64,000 bases of DNA from Acinetobacter sp. NIPH 2100 (GTDB taxonomy: Bacteria; Pseudomonadota; Gammaproteobacteria; Pseudomonadales; Moraxellaceae). The DNA is taken from the NCBI RefSeq assembly GCF_000369805.1, contig NZ_KB850224.1, positions 2,673,287-2,737,286 on the forward strand. Direction: 5' to 3'. The notes below the pieces were generated by a model. It made no database searches. It worked only from the letters and a program-made list of their open reading frames with translations, and was not told the origin of the DNA. The position numbers and the translations under genes are program-made. Below, one piece after another: positions 1 through 9,413 of this stretch (positions within the stretch are counted from its first letter, which is position 1; every line of letters begins with the position of its first letter).

Positions 1-1661
1 CCTATCCCTGGATTAAAACTATTGGTTGGATCCAATTGTTTTAAATGCGTAGCATATTCAGGAGACGCTTGATAAAGATGACCGATATTATGTTCAGCGG
101 GATATTTGGCACCGCGTTGCTGCAAATAGCTCAGTACTTCATCCTTAAACTGCTGAGCATTCACACCTTCTTTGAGCAGATAGTCTTGATGCAAGACAAA
201 ACAAAAAAAGTGACCTGCACTAATTTCCATAATCACCTGTTGCTGAAGATGCTCAGGCAACTCGATCAACCATTGCTGGTCATTGCGTCTGAAGGCAACA
301 TCAAATGAGACCAAGCGTTCATTGGGATCAATTGCTGCACGATCACAGTAATAAACCATGCAGCCGCCCACAGCAAAACGGATCAGAAAAACATTTTTCT
401 CTTCTTTTTCATTACATTGAAAAAATTGCTCTGTTTTCCCCTGAAAAAAATCCATGAATAAATGCTTTAACTCTTCATTTTGCTGCATATCGATTTTCAG
501 CATCAGTAGATGCTGATATTTTTGCTGAAATGCCTGTAATCTCGGCTCAACCCATGTTGGTGTGAGACGATTAAACAACTGAATCAAACGATCTGTCATA
601 TTGCTTGGCAGTATCGGCACGCGTTTAAAAAGCGCATCTACGCGTGATTTCAACGACAAGAGCATCGGAATTTTTTCAGCTCCCCAGATCTCAATCGCCT
701 TGTACATATGCTTGGCATAGCGTTGTGTATGTTCGAAGCTCTGTCTATGCATATATTCAGCTTGGCTGGGAAGTACAGACAAATGTTGCAATAAATATTT
801 GCGTAGCTGAATCAGTTCTGACGCATCATGACTTCCGATAAAATAGGTGCTGGTTTGCCTCGCAGCTTCAAACGTCGGTAATCGAACAGCAAAAACCGCT
901 AATTTACCCGAACAGCCTGCACTCTCGTGTAAATATTCAGGATTACCATTAAATCGGGTGGGCGTTGGAGAAGTGGTATCACGCAAACTTTCCGCATAAT
1001 TGTCTGCCCAGATTCGTCCTGACCATGTAGCCGCTTGGCCCGTAACATACTTTTGCTGTTCTAAATTGCCAAAAATTTCTTCAGGTGTTTCACCTAAATC
1101 AATGCCTAGATGATTGACTAGAGTGAGCTTGCCCGTGTCATCAATCTGGGCGAATAAAGATTTTTCAGTATAAGTAGGCCCACGATGAATCAAAGAACCA
1201 CCTGAATTATTACAGACACCACCGATTACGGACGCACCAATACATGAAGAGCCAATCACTGAATGCGGTTCACGCTGATAAGGTTTGAGCGCATTTTCCA
1301 ATTCGGTTAATGTGGTTCCAGGGAACGCAATCACTTGAGTTGCTTGTTCCAATAACTGTAAGCCTTTTAATTTTCGTGTACTGATGACTAAAACATCACG
1401 GTCATAATGATTAGAATCTGGCGTTGAACCACCTGTGACACCCGTATTCGCGGCCTGTAAAATCATAATCACATCATGTTTGACACAACACTCCAATATT
1501 TTCCAGAGCTCTAATAAACTGTCAGGAATAATCACTGCTAGGGCTTCACCCTTTCCAACCCTAAACCCTTTTAAATAAGGTGCCTTCGCGATTGCTGTGG
1601 TGAGAATCTGATAGGCTTTCAATACACCTTTAAGTTCATCAATAATCCAATTATTTTGCAT
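1..1661 (-). CDS. dld: Quinone-dependent D-lactate dehydrogenase, 3' end outside window
   Basis: This gene runs off the left edge on the minus strand; about 553 codons are visible. E. coli Dld has 571 residues, so only a short C-terminal tail is missing. The peripheral membrane FAD enzyme oxidises D-lactate to pyruvate and passes electrons to quinone. The N-terminal half carries the FAD-binding (PCMH-type) signatures ANTGVTGGSTP and GSSCIGASVIGGVCNNSGGS, and the last visible residues, DPTNSFNPGI, match the conserved Dld C-terminus. The chosen ATG at 1661 has AAGGG a few bases upstream; an in-frame ATG two codons earlier (1667) overlaps that signal. The terminator at 1811-1838 separates it from the upstream secretion operon, so it probably has its own promoter in 1662-1810. 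Confidence 0.93.
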   Translation of the reverse strand, partial: MQNNWIIDELKGVLKAYQILTTAIAKAPYLKGFRVGKGEALAVIIPDSLLELWKILECCVKHDVIMILQAANTGVTGGSTPDSNHYDRDVLVISTRKLKGLQLLEQATQVIAFPGTTLTELENALKPYQREPHSVIGSSCIGASVIGGVCNNSGGSLIHRGPTYTEKSLFAQIDDTGKLTLVNHLGIDLGETPEEIFGNLEQQKYVTGQAATWSGRIWADNYAESLRDTTSPTPTRFNGNPEYLHESAGCSGKLAVFAVRLPTFEAARQTSTYFIGSHDASELIQLRKYLLQHLSVLPSQAEYMHRQSFEHTQRYAKHMYKAIEIWGAEKIPMLLSLKSRVDALFKRVPILPSNMTDRLIQLFNRLTPTWVEPRLQAFQQKYQHLLMLKIDMQQNEELKHLFMDFFQGKTEQFFQCNEKEEKNVFLIRFAVGGCMVYYCDRAAIDPNERLVSFDVAFRRNDQQWLIELPEHLQQQVIMEISAGHFFCFVLHQDYLLKEGVNAQQFKDEVLSYLQQRGAKYPAEHNIGHLYQASPEYATHLKQLDPTNSFNPGI

Positions 1662-1810
1662 AACCATCCCTTTTTATCTTTTCAATTCCGTTCTAATTAC
1701 GTTACTTTTCTATTAATTCAATTTACTTTATCAGAACTGATCAATATTTGAATGGTGTAATCTTGTTATTTGAAATGCCTTCACTTCAAAATTCATCTTT
1801 ATCGAGCGCA

Positions 1811-1838
1811 AAAAAACCTCGCATTGAGCGAGGTTTTT
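1811..1838 (-). terminator. Intrinsic terminator of the type I secretion operon
   Basis: A stem CCTCGC/GCGAGG with loop ATTGA is flanked by A and T runs, just past the stop codon of the adaptor gene. On the minus strand the stem is followed by a T run. Confidence 0.85.
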
Positions 1839-1850
1839 GATCCATAGAAA

Positions 1851-3041
1851 TTAGCGTTCGCGTAAAGCTTCTTTGGCTTTATTAAACGGTTTCAACAAGT
1901 AATCCATAATGGTTTTTTGTCCCGTACGAATATCAACGGTTGCCACCATACCTGGGGTAATGCTAAAAGTTTTACCTGCTTTGTTATATAAACGGTCTGA
2001 ATCGGTACGGATGTATACACGATAATAGAATTGATCCTGCTTCACCTCATCACGAATGGTATCTGGTGAAATCACCGTGACCTTTCCGTTTAGACCACCA
2101 TAAATAGAATAATCATAAGCTGTAATTTTAACTAAAGCTTCTTGCCCTGGATGGATAAATGCAATATCTCGTGGTGAAATACGCGCTTCAATCAACAATT
2201 TATCTTCCAAAGGTACAATCGTCATGAGCTTGCCATTTTGAGGAATGACACCTCCCAATGTGGTAACGTCAATTTCTTTCACCACACCACGTACAGGTGC
2301 TTTAAACACTGCACGTGACAAGCTGTCATTTCGACCATTCACCACTTGTTGCTGAGTTTGGATATCGGTATTGGCCTTAGACAATTCCTCTCTGGCCTTT
2401 ACATAATATTGATTGCGTGTGTCATTGATTTTATTGTTTAAATCGTTAGCTTCTCGCTTTAAACGTAATACTTCAACTTCACTGGCTGCGCCTTTCGCGA
2501 CCAATGGCTCAGTCATCGCAAGTTCTTGGCGTACCAGTTTAGACGCTTGTTCATAGCCTTCAATTGATTGGTCTAAATTGGCACGGCGAGACAAATACAG
2601 TGCCGTCTCTTCTTGAACAAGTTTAGGATTTTTTTGAACTTCTTCTGGAAAACTCAATGCTGTGCCATTTACTTCAGCGCGTAAACGCGCTGCGGTTGCC
2701 TGCGCAGAAATCAGTAAAGATTTCGATTCACCCACATTTGATGCAAGACGCGTTGGATCAAGCTGTGCCAGGATTTGCCCTTTTTCAACCACATCTCCTT
2801 CGTTCACATCGAGCTTGGTTAGAATTCCTCCTTCAAGCGATTGAATAATTTGTTCTTTTGAAGATGGAATGACTTTGCCCGTACCTGTCGAAACTTCTTC
2901 TAGATTAAATAGCCACGCCCAGATTAAGAGTGAAAATAAGCCAATCCCAATCATCCAAACAACGAGCGTCGAACGAGGTAACTTAGGTTCCTTATAAGTT
3001 ACATTCATTGAACGGCTGCTGTTTTGTTGTTGTTCACTCAT
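1851..3041 (-). CDS. lapC: Type I secretion periplasmic adaptor, HlyD/LapC family
   Basis: Membrane-fusion protein linking an inner-membrane ABC exporter to a TolC-like channel. The 396-residue protein has a short cytoplasmic N-terminus, one transmembrane helix at about residues 25-45, a split biotinyl-lipoyl-like domain (LEGGILTKLDVNEGDVVEKG near 70-95), a long coiled-coil hairpin at about 125-245, and a C-terminal beta-barrel region with the HlyD-type segment GMVATVDIRTG. The length is normal for the family. GAGGAAAATTT precedes the ATG. It is the last gene of the exporter operon and starts 17 bases after the ABC gene's stop codon. The lap name rests on similarity to large-adhesin secretion systems; the cargo is not in this window. 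Confidence 0.9.
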   Translation of the reverse strand: MSEQQQNSSRSMNVTYKEPKLPRSTLVVWMIGIGLFSLLIWAWLFNLEEVSTGTGKVIPSSKEQIIQSLEGGILTKLDVNEGDVVEKGQILAQLDPTRLASNVGESKSLLISAQATAARLRAEVNGTALSFPEEVQKNPKLVQEETALYLSRRANLDQSIEGYEQASKLVRQELAMTEPLVAKGAASEVEVLRLKREANDLNNKINDTRNQYYVKAREELSKANTDIQTQQQVVNGRNDSLSRAVFKAPVRGVVKEIDVTTLGGVIPQNGKLMTIVPLEDKLLIEARISPRDIAFIHPGQEALVKITAYDYSIYGGLNGKVTVISPDTIRDEVKQDQFYYRVYIRTDSDRLYNKAGKTFSITPGMVATVDIRTGQKTIMDYLLKPFNKAKEALRER

Positions 3042-3058
3042 AAATTTTCCTCTAAATA

Positions 3059-5182
3059 TTAAACTATTTTTTGTTTTATTGATGATTGTTGTAAAACTTG
3101 GTCTACTGGCCCATCCATGACAATCTTGCCTTCATTCATGACAATAATTCGGTCGACCAACTCCAAAACAGCACGTCGATGTGTCGCAACAACTAAAGTT
3201 CGATAACCTAACCACGTTCTTAAATGATCAATCAACTGTTTCTCAGCCACATCATCAATCGAAGCGGTAGGCTCATCTAACAACAAGATGTTCGGTTGAC
3301 GAATCAATAACCGTGCTAACAATAAAGCTTGTCGTTGCCCGCCAGAAAAACCAACGCCTCCTTCTAAAACTAAATGATCCAAACCTTCTTTCTTCTCATG
3401 AACAAAGCTGAGTGCCCCAGTGACTTTTAAGGCTTTCAAGATATCTTCATCACGCGCTAAAGGTGCGCCAAGAGTCAAGTTTTCACGAATGGTGCCATAA
3501 AATAAATGCGAATTTTGATTGAGCAATCCCATATCACGACGGACATCAGCAGGATCAATCAAACTAATATCTAGATCATCTAAATGCACCGAACCTGCAT
3601 TCGGAAACTGCATCGCAGACAAAATTTGTAGAAGTGTTGATTTACCAGCACCATTTCGTCCCAAGATCGCAATACGCTCACCTGCACGAATTTTAAGGTG
3701 AGGAATCGCAAGGCTTGGTCGTGGATCATCTTCCGTATATTGAAATGCAACGTTTTTCAGTTCGTAGTCACCATGTAGTACTTCTTTATGGACAAGATGT
3801 GCTTGATCGGCCTGATCAACAGGTTTCTTCATCAATTCATCAAGGCCTTTTTTCGCTACTTTTGCCTGTTGTAAACGACCTAAAATACCTGTGATTTGTG
3901 AAATCGGCGCCAACATACGAGAAGATAAAATCGAACAAGCAACCAATGCACCCGTCGTCATATCACCTTTCATCACCGCAAAACAGCCGACTAAAATTAC
4001 GGCAGCATAAGTTAAACCTTGAATTTTTTGTGTCCAAGCCGTGAGGATGCCCACAATTTTCCGCTGCTGCATACTGATATCAGCCGACACCTCATTCATA
4101 TGGTTCCATTGGTTTTGGAAACGAGACTCAGCGCGTAATAGCTTAATATCTTCAATCCCTTGTACAGCTTCGACCAAGATCGCATTACGAATCGAAGATT
4201 CACGCATCCCTTCTTGTGCCAACTGTGCCAATTTCTTTTGAGCCAAAATCGCAGGTAAGATCATTAAAGGAACCACCAACAGCATGACCCAGAATAAGTT
4301 GCCACCAATCACTGCAAAAATCACAAGGAATAAGAAGAAGAATGGTAGATCTGCAATTGCCCCCATCGTTGTTGAGGTCACCAACTCACGTACACCTTCT
4401 AATTCACGAATTTGTGAAATAAAGGTCCCTGTCGATTTAGAGCGTTCACTATTTTTAATTCTCAACGCATGACCAAAAACTCGATCTGAAATGCGTAAAT
4501 CCGCACGTTTACCAATAATATCGGAAATGTAAACACGGGATAGTCTGAGTACAAACTCGAAAATGGCAGCAATCAGTACACCACCCGCCAGTACCCAAAG
4601 CGTAGGAATGGATTGCGATGGCACCACACGGTCATAGACTTGCATGGAAAAAATGATGGTTGCCAATGCCAAGATATTGGCAATCATGGATGCCAACATG
4701 ATATCGATATAACGTTTCCAGTCTTGCAACACAATGGACCAGAACCAACTCTGCTCAAAAGGCTTGATATATTCGTCAACACGCGCATCAGGAACAGACT
4801 GTTCAGGACGAAGGACATACACATTCTTGATAATATGTTTTAACGCACCAACAGCAAATTTCTGTGATAGGCCTTGATCACCACTGAGCTGGATACTGAC
4901 ATGACCCGCTCCGTCAGCCTTATCAATGACACCCACCTGCCCATCAGCCAGTTCGACAAGAACAGGTAATCTCCAAGGGTTGATCACGTCATTGGTAAAA
5001 GCAACCTTTCTGAGGTTTAAGCCAATTTGTCGACTAATGAGCACCAGAACTTCATCCAAATTCTGGTTTTGGTTCCAGTCAAGTTGCAAACGAATCCGTT
5101 CCTCAGAGGGTTCAATTCGATAATGCTTGGCAATGGTTAAAATTGCTTGTAACCATGGCTGATAAGTTATTTTTGTAATCAT
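3059..5182 (-). CDS. lapB: Type I secretion ABC transporter with degenerate C39-like domain, LapB type
   Basis: Inner-membrane ABC exporter (707 aa) that powers one-step secretion of large RTX or Bap-like proteins. Order of parts: an N-terminal C39-peptidase-like domain (about 1-130) without the catalytic Cys motif, so a docking rather than a cleaving domain; a six-helix membrane domain (about 155-440); and a nucleotide-binding domain with Walker A GRNGAGKST near 510, signature FSGGQRQ near 614, Walker B ILLLDEP near 634 and the switch histidine in VVATHRR near 667. Its ATG overlaps the stop of the outer-membrane gene by four bases (ATGA), showing translational coupling. GAGGT precedes the start. 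All ATPase motifs are intact. Confidence 0.93.
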   Translation of the reverse strand: MITKITYQPWLQAILTIAKHYRIEPSEERIRLQLDWNQNQNLDEVLVLISRQIGLNLRKVAFTNDVINPWRLPVLVELADGQVGVIDKADGAGHVSIQLSGDQGLSQKFAVGALKHIIKNVYVLRPEQSVPDARVDEYIKPFEQSWFWSIVLQDWKRYIDIMLASMIANILALATIIFSMQVYDRVVPSQSIPTLWVLAGGVLIAAIFEFVLRLSRVYISDIIGKRADLRISDRVFGHALRIKNSERSKSTGTFISQIRELEGVRELVTSTTMGAIADLPFFFLFLVIFAVIGGNLFWVMLLVVPLMILPAILAQKKLAQLAQEGMRESSIRNAILVEAVQGIEDIKLLRAESRFQNQWNHMNEVSADISMQQRKIVGILTAWTQKIQGLTYAAVILVGCFAVMKGDMTTGALVACSILSSRMLAPISQITGILGRLQQAKVAKKGLDELMKKPVDQADQAHLVHKEVLHGDYELKNVAFQYTEDDPRPSLAIPHLKIRAGERIAILGRNGAGKSTLLQILSAMQFPNAGSVHLDDLDISLIDPADVRRDMGLLNQNSHLFYGTIRENLTLGAPLARDEDILKALKVTGALSFVHEKKEGLDHLVLEGGVGFSGGQRQALLLARLLIRQPNILLLDEPTASIDDVAEKQLIDHLRTWLGYRTLVVATHRRAVLELVDRIIVMNEGKIVMDGPVDQVLQQSSIKQKIV

Positions 5183-6717
5183 GGCTGTACCTCAAATCCT
5201 TGAATTTTTATATTATTGAGGTCATAGGCTTGTCGAGAACGTCCTGTCGCAGCGATGTATTGTGCAATACTGCTGTAAATGTCGTAACGTGCTGTTTCTG
5301 CCTCTGAATTCGCACTATGAATCGCTTGTTCTGCATTGAGCAGATCGACCAGAGTTCGGGTTCCCAATTTATATTGTTCTTGATAAAGTTCTCGGGTTCG
5401 TATTGTTGTTGCTTGTTGTCCTGCCAACACCTGCATTTGGCGTTGCTTATTTTCAATTTGTTCTCGACTGGTTCTGATCTGATCCAGTACTTTTAAATAA
5501 ACTGCATTCACCTGTGCTTTTGCTGCCTCTTCAGCAAAACTGGCAGCTCTTGTTTTTGAGGCTGTTGCTCCCCCTTGATAGAACTGACTGCTGGCCTCAA
5601 ACATAATGGCACTATCAAAGCCACCCTCTTTATCATTGCCTGGATTTCGTCCATGCAATGCCTGACTCAGCTCACCTTTTAAAGCGAGTGTTGGATAATT
5701 ACTCACCTGTGTCTGTAATTTTTGATTACGTGCAACTTCAATTCCAGCCTGTGCTGCAATCATTTGTGGAATGGTATTAAACTGCGGTGCCGCATATAAA
5801 TCGGACTGTTTCACAAACTCATCTGAAATTGCCCATTGTGTATTACGGGCATCAAAACCTAACAAAGTATATAAATGCTGCTGGTATTGGCCCAATAAGG
5901 ATTGCTGCGCGATCATCGCGGATTGTGCCGATTGCAAGTAGGATTGTGCTTGTATTGGATCAGCCTGACTGCTGATCCCTGCATTTGCTCGCAGGTTTGC
6001 CATTTCTTGAATACGTTTAATCCCCGCAATCTGTTGATTGGCAATTTGGATTAACTTTTGATAACGCTGAATATTAATAATGGTTTGTGCAGCATCTAAG
6101 GAAATGTCGTCAATTTTCACCAGTACATTGGCTTGCCCAACCAAAACTTTAGCTTTTTCGACATCAACCCCTGACTTAACTTTACCAAAGTCATAGATCA
6201 TTTGAGTGGCACTTAGGGTGAGTAACTGCTGACCACGCGTACTTTTTTTACCCAAGTCACCTGTGCTTACTCCACCACCCACTTGTGGGTAGTAACCCGC
6301 TTTTGCAACATCAATATTGGCATTTTGCGAAGCCAATGCCGCAATCCCTTGAGAAATTTCAGGATTACGTTGTACTGCAATCTGCACCGCATCTTTCAAT
6401 ACTTTCCTTTGATTCTGCCAAAAAGCAGCAGGAACCATATCTTGCGGACGCCCAGAACCAACAACAGGCAAATCACTACCCAGAGAAGCATCTACAGAAA
6501 AATTACTCAATTTCTGCATTTGAGCCACTTTAAACTCATCACTACTTTTGGGGACAAAAAGCTTAGAAATATTGTTCTTTAAAGTGTGATACTGTTCACT
6601 CGGTGTTGTTGCATGTGTCATTGGTACAGATAGCGTTGCTACATAAAGTAACCACTTAAAATCCATACTTTTTTTCCATGATCCATTATTCACTTTTATA
6701 TCGTTCTGCAAGTTCAT
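5179..6717 (-). CDS. lapE: TolC-family outer membrane channel of the type I secretion system, LapE type
   Basis: Outer-membrane efflux protein (512 aa) that completes the exporter with the two downstream genes. It has an N-terminal signal region with hydrophobic core WLLYVATLSVPMTHA, then two OEP repeats rich in coiled coil (about 125-290 and 315-495) typical of TolC/LapE. First gene of a three-gene minus-strand operon. Two starts are possible: ATG 6717 (weak ribosome site) or ATG 6666 (GGAAAAAAAGT upstream), which would place the hydrophobic core close to the N-terminus. The mature protein is the same either way. Acinetobacter species are known to use such a TolC-HlyB-HlyD system to export Bap and RTX proteins. 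Confidence 0.88.
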   Translation of the reverse strand: MNLQNDIKVNNGSWKKSMDFKWLLYVATLSVPMTHATTPSEQYHTLKNNISKLFVPKSSDEFKVAQMQKLSNFSVDASLGSDLPVVGSGRPQDMVPAAFWQNQRKVLKDAVQIAVQRNPEISQGIAALASQNANIDVAKAGYYPQVGGGVSTGDLGKKSTRGQQLLTLSATQMIYDFGKVKSGVDVEKAKVLVGQANVLVKIDDISLDAAQTIINIQRYQKLIQIANQQIAGIKRIQEMANLRANAGISSQADPIQAQSYLQSAQSAMIAQQSLLGQYQQHLYTLLGFDARNTQWAISDEFVKQSDLYAAPQFNTIPQMIAAQAGIEVARNQKLQTQVSNYPTLALKGELSQALHGRNPGNDKEGGFDSAIMFEASSQFYQGGATASKTRAASFAEEAAKAQVNAVYLKVLDQIRTSREQIENKQRQMQVLAGQQATTIRTRELYQEQYKLGTRTLVDLLNAEQAIHSANSEAETARYDIYSSIAQYIAATGRSRQAYDLNNIKIQGFEVQP

Positions 6718-6952
6718 ATTTTTTTCGTATTGTTATCATTTCAGCATTTTCATTTTAAGCATTTTTTTATAAAAAACACTACGTTCGACACACAATTTCG
6801 TCGCTAGATATGTGTATATTTTTGTAAATCAGTTCACATTTTTATAGATTATGCCTAGATAATTAAATTTATAAAATATTTATCTATCAATAGATTATTT
6901 AAAAACTTTCATATTTCCATTTAGACAAGCCAAGCTTTTAAAAATTTCGGCA

Positions 6953-6976
6953 TAAAAAAAGAACCTCGCGGTTCTT
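6953..6976 (-). terminator. Intrinsic terminator of the kds-lpt operon
   Basis: Stem AAGAACC/GGTTCTT with loop TCGC; on the minus strand it is followed by seven T residues. It sits 26 bases past the lptB stop. The rest of the 284-base spacer (6718-7001) is very AT-rich and should hold the secretion operon promoter, which I could not pinpoint. Confidence 0.85.
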
Positions 6977-7001
6977 CTTTAAAAAGTGACAATCGGTTGA
7001 T

Positions 7002-7748
7002 TTAAACGACGAAGTCATCACCTAAATACACTTTACGCACTTGCTCATTATCTAGAATTTCTTGTGGTGTGCCCTCTGCAATCACAGAACCCTCACTCAC
7101 AATATAAGCTTTCTCACAAATCGCTAAAGTTTCACGCACGTTATGATCGGTAATCAGCACACCAATGCCACGATCTTTAAGCGTCTGGATAATATCTTTG
7201 ATATCACCCACAGAGATAGGATCGACACCAGCAAAGGGCTCATCCAACAGCATGAACTTTGGATCAGCAGCCAAAGCGCGTGCAATTTCCGCACGACGAC
7301 GTTCACCGCCTGACACGCTCATTCCCAATGAATCTTTAATATGATTGATTTTAAAGTCACTTAATAATTCATTCAGACGTTGTTGGCGCTGCTGTTTGTT
7401 CAAATCTTTACGGGTTTCTAAAATTGCCATAATGTTTTCAGCAATCGTCAACTTCCTAAAGATAGAAGCTTCTTGCGGCAAATAACCAATACCCTTACGC
7501 GCACGTTCATGCATCGCGAGATCAGACAAGTCAAGGTTATCTAAATGAATCTCGCCTTTGTCCATACGAACAAGACCGACCACCATATAGAAGCTCGTGG
7601 TTTTACCAGCACCATTTGGTCCAAGCAAACCCACAATCTGCCCACTTTGCATGGTAAAAGATACATCTTTTACCACCCAACGTTTACTGTAGTTTTTGGC
7701 TAAGTGCTTAATACAAAGCGTTTGTGGTTGCTGCACCGATTGTTCCAT
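7002..7748 (-). CDS. lptB: LPS export ABC transporter ATP-binding protein LptB
   Basis: Cytoplasmic ATPase (248 aa) of the LptB2FGC complex that extracts lipopolysaccharide or lipooligosaccharide from the inner membrane. Walker A GPNGAGKT lies at residues 43-50, the signature motif [14 protein letters not shown] near 145, Walker [13 protein letters not shown] near 165 and the switch histidine in ITDHN near 200. The length matches E. coli LptB (241). Its ATG overlaps the lptA stop by one base (TAATG), so the two are coupled. In E. coli rpoN follows lptB; here a terminator and a type I secretion operon follow instead. Confidence 0.96.
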   Translation of the reverse strand: MEQSVQQPQTLCIKHLAKNYSKRWVVKDVSFTMQSGQIVGLLGPNGAGKTTSFYMVVGLVRMDKGEIHLDNLDLSDLAMHERARKGIGYLPQEASIFRKLTIAENIMAILETRKDLNKQQRQQRLNELLSDFKINHIKDSLGMSVSGGERRRAEIARALAADPKFMLLDEPFAGVDPISVGDIKDIIQTLKDRGIGVLITDHNVRETLAICEKAYIVSEGSVIAEGTPQEILDNEQVRKVYLGDDFVV

Positions 7749-8296
7749 TAATCACGCGCCCCTGGAAAACTTTTTGAACTTGAAGGTGGAATAATAATTT
7801 GCACACGATTGCTTGAAGAACCTTGTGCTTCAACATCACCTTTGTTCATGCTGTATTTTAAACTATTACCACGAATACTTGAGCCATCCTGCAACAGGTA
7901 AGCCTTACCCGTCAAGGTAAGAATACCTGTATCAGCGTTATAGACGATAGTCTGTGCTTCGCCACGCGCTAAACCCTTATTCGCATCCATTTGCTGCTGA
8001 AACTTCGCAGGCTGACCTTTCGCGGTGATAATTTGAATCTCTTTTTTGCTATTTAAATTTGCCACAATCGAGTCAGCCTGAAGCTTCATCGTACCTTGCT
8101 CGATCACAACATTGCCGGTATAAGTGGTCACACCACTTTTATCGTTATATGTTGCACGATCAGCGACCAAAGAAAGCTGTTGATTACGGTCTGATGGCAA
8201 TGCAAAGCTTGCCGCAGAAGAAAGTGCAACAACGGCAACACAAGTGACTTGTTTCAGGAAAGTAGAACGAGATTTAGAATTAAGAACTTGGCGCAT
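7748..8296 (-). CDS. lptA: Periplasmic LPS transport bridge protein LptA
   Basis: Periplasmic OstA/LptA-fold protein whose beta-jellyroll units stack into the bridge carrying LPS from LptC to LptD. The start is placed at ATG 8296 because GAGGAAAGT directly precedes it and because this gives a clean signal peptide (basic [10 protein letters not shown], core [13 protein letters not shown], cleavage near ALP). A longer frame to 8332 would add 12 residues without a signal-like N-terminus. The product is 182 aa. The OstA core runs over about residues 35-155 (for example [11 protein letters not shown] and [10 protein letters not shown]). It overlaps lptC by 17 bases upstream and lptB by one base downstream. 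Confidence 0.93.
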   Translation of the reverse strand: MRQVLNSKSRSTFLKQVTCVAVVALSSAASFALPSDRNQQLSLVADRATYNDKSGVTTYTGNVVIEQGTMKLQADSIVANLNSKKEIQIITAKGQPAKFQQQMDANKGLARGEAQTIVYNADTGILTLTGKAYLLQDGSSIRGNSLKYSMNKGDVEAQGSSSNRVQIIIPPSSSKSFPGARD

Positions 8297-8831
8297 ACTT
8301 TCCTCGAATTTTATAAAATTCATATTGACCATTATTTAAATTAGCCTTGAGGCCTTGACTCACAAACTCAGCTGACGGTGATTGAACCGTGACTGGATGT
8401 TGCGTTTCAAGCTCTCTGGTTTTTGGGTAACCTGTGAGTTCATCAGTATGAAACTCCATTTTGTTTCCCTGATCGGACAACTTTGTCGCAACAACATCGC
8501 CAATTAGTATGACTTTACTATTGTCATCATAGCCATTGGCTTTTTTTGCATAAAACGTTGCGTCCGGTTTGCCCTGTTTGTACATCACTGCATTCAGTTG
8601 ATCAAGCGTAGACGTTTTCAATTGCATATTTTGCTGCAACTGTTTGACTTCTGCTCGGATATACAAATTACCCTGCTCATCCGTTTGGGTTAAATGAACA
8701 CCCTGTGCTGAATAAGTCATATTCTTTGCAGAATCAACATCCAGCTTTTTTGCTTTGCCACTGTAATAATAATAACCACCACTGACAGCAGCGACGGCAA
8801 CAGCAACAACATATAAAATTTTGGTATCCAT
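8280..8831 (-). CDS. lptC: LPS export protein LptC
   Basis: Bitopic inner-membrane protein (183 aa) that receives LPS from LptB2FG and hands it to LptA. It has one N-terminal transmembrane helix (about 5-24, ending in YYYYSGKAKK) and a periplasmic LptC/YrbK jellyroll domain. The size agrees with E. coli LptC (191). Third gene in kdsD-kdsC-lptC-lptA-lptB; it starts 40 bases after kdsC and overlaps lptA. Sequence conservation of LptC is generally low, so much of the confidence comes from gene order. Confidence 0.9.
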   Translation of the reverse strand: MDTKILYVVAVAVAAVSGGYYYYSGKAKKLDVDSAKNMTYSAQGVHLTQTDEQGNLYIRAEVKQLQQNMQLKTSTLDQLNAVMYKQGKPDATFYAKKANGYDDNSKVILIGDVVATKLSDQGNKMEFHTDELTGYPKTRELETQHPVTVQSPSAEFVSQGLKANLNNGQYEFYKIRGKYAPSS

Positions 8832-8870
8832 AAACAGGGTTACCTAACCTTTGAGCAAATCAACACTATA

Positions 8871-9410
8871 TTAATGTGGTACCGCAAGATATTTTTCAAG
8901 CAGTTCTTGGTAAACACCTTTTGCCATCAACAACATATCGCATACTTCGCGAACCGCACCACGGCCACCCATTGCTTGGGTCACCAAGTTAGCACGACGG
9001 CGTACTTCCTCATGTCCATTTGGCACAGTCACTTTCATACCCGCGATAGCAAATGCAGATAAATCAGGCCAGTCATCGCCCATATAAATACACTCTTCAG
9101 GCAATAAACCCAATTGAGCACAAGCTTCACGCAATGCAACGCCTTTGTCCTCACGTCCTTGAAAGATCAGATCAACACCGAGATCAGACATACGTTTTTC
9201 AACAATCTGACTTTTGCGTCCTGTGATGATAATCACTTTCATACCGGCTTTTTGGACCAGTTTCATTCCCAAGCCATCACGGATATCAAATGATTTAAGC
9301 TCATCACCTGAATTGGTTAAAGTAACAAAGCCATCGCTTAAGATTCCATCCACATCAAGCACGAGTGCCTGTAAATGACGTGCTTGTTCTTGTAAAGCAT
9401 AAGATGCCAT
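8871..9410 (-). CDS. kdsC: 3-deoxy-D-manno-octulosonate 8-phosphate phosphatase KdsC
   Basis: HAD-superfamily phosphatase without a cap domain (179 aa) that hydrolyses Kdo-8-phosphate to Kdo for lipid A-core synthesis. Motif I is LDVDGILSDG with the nucleophile and acid at D19 and D21, motif II is IITGRKS, and motif III is YMGDDWPDL. The length is close to E. coli KdsC (188). The ATG lies just downstream of the kdsD stop (3-base gap), so the pair is almost certainly cotranscribed and coupled. KdsD supplies arabinose-5-phosphate at the start of the same pathway. Confidence 0.95.
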   Translation of the reverse strand: MASYALQEQARHLQALVLDVDGILSDGFVTLTNSGDELKSFDIRDGLGMKLVQKAGMKVIIITGRKSQIVEKRMSDLGVDLIFQGREDKGVALREACAQLGLLPEECIYMGDDWPDLSAFAIAGMKVTVPNGHEEVRRRANLVTQAMGGRGAVREVCDMLLMAKGVYQELLEKYLAVPH

Positions 9411-9413
9411 GGC

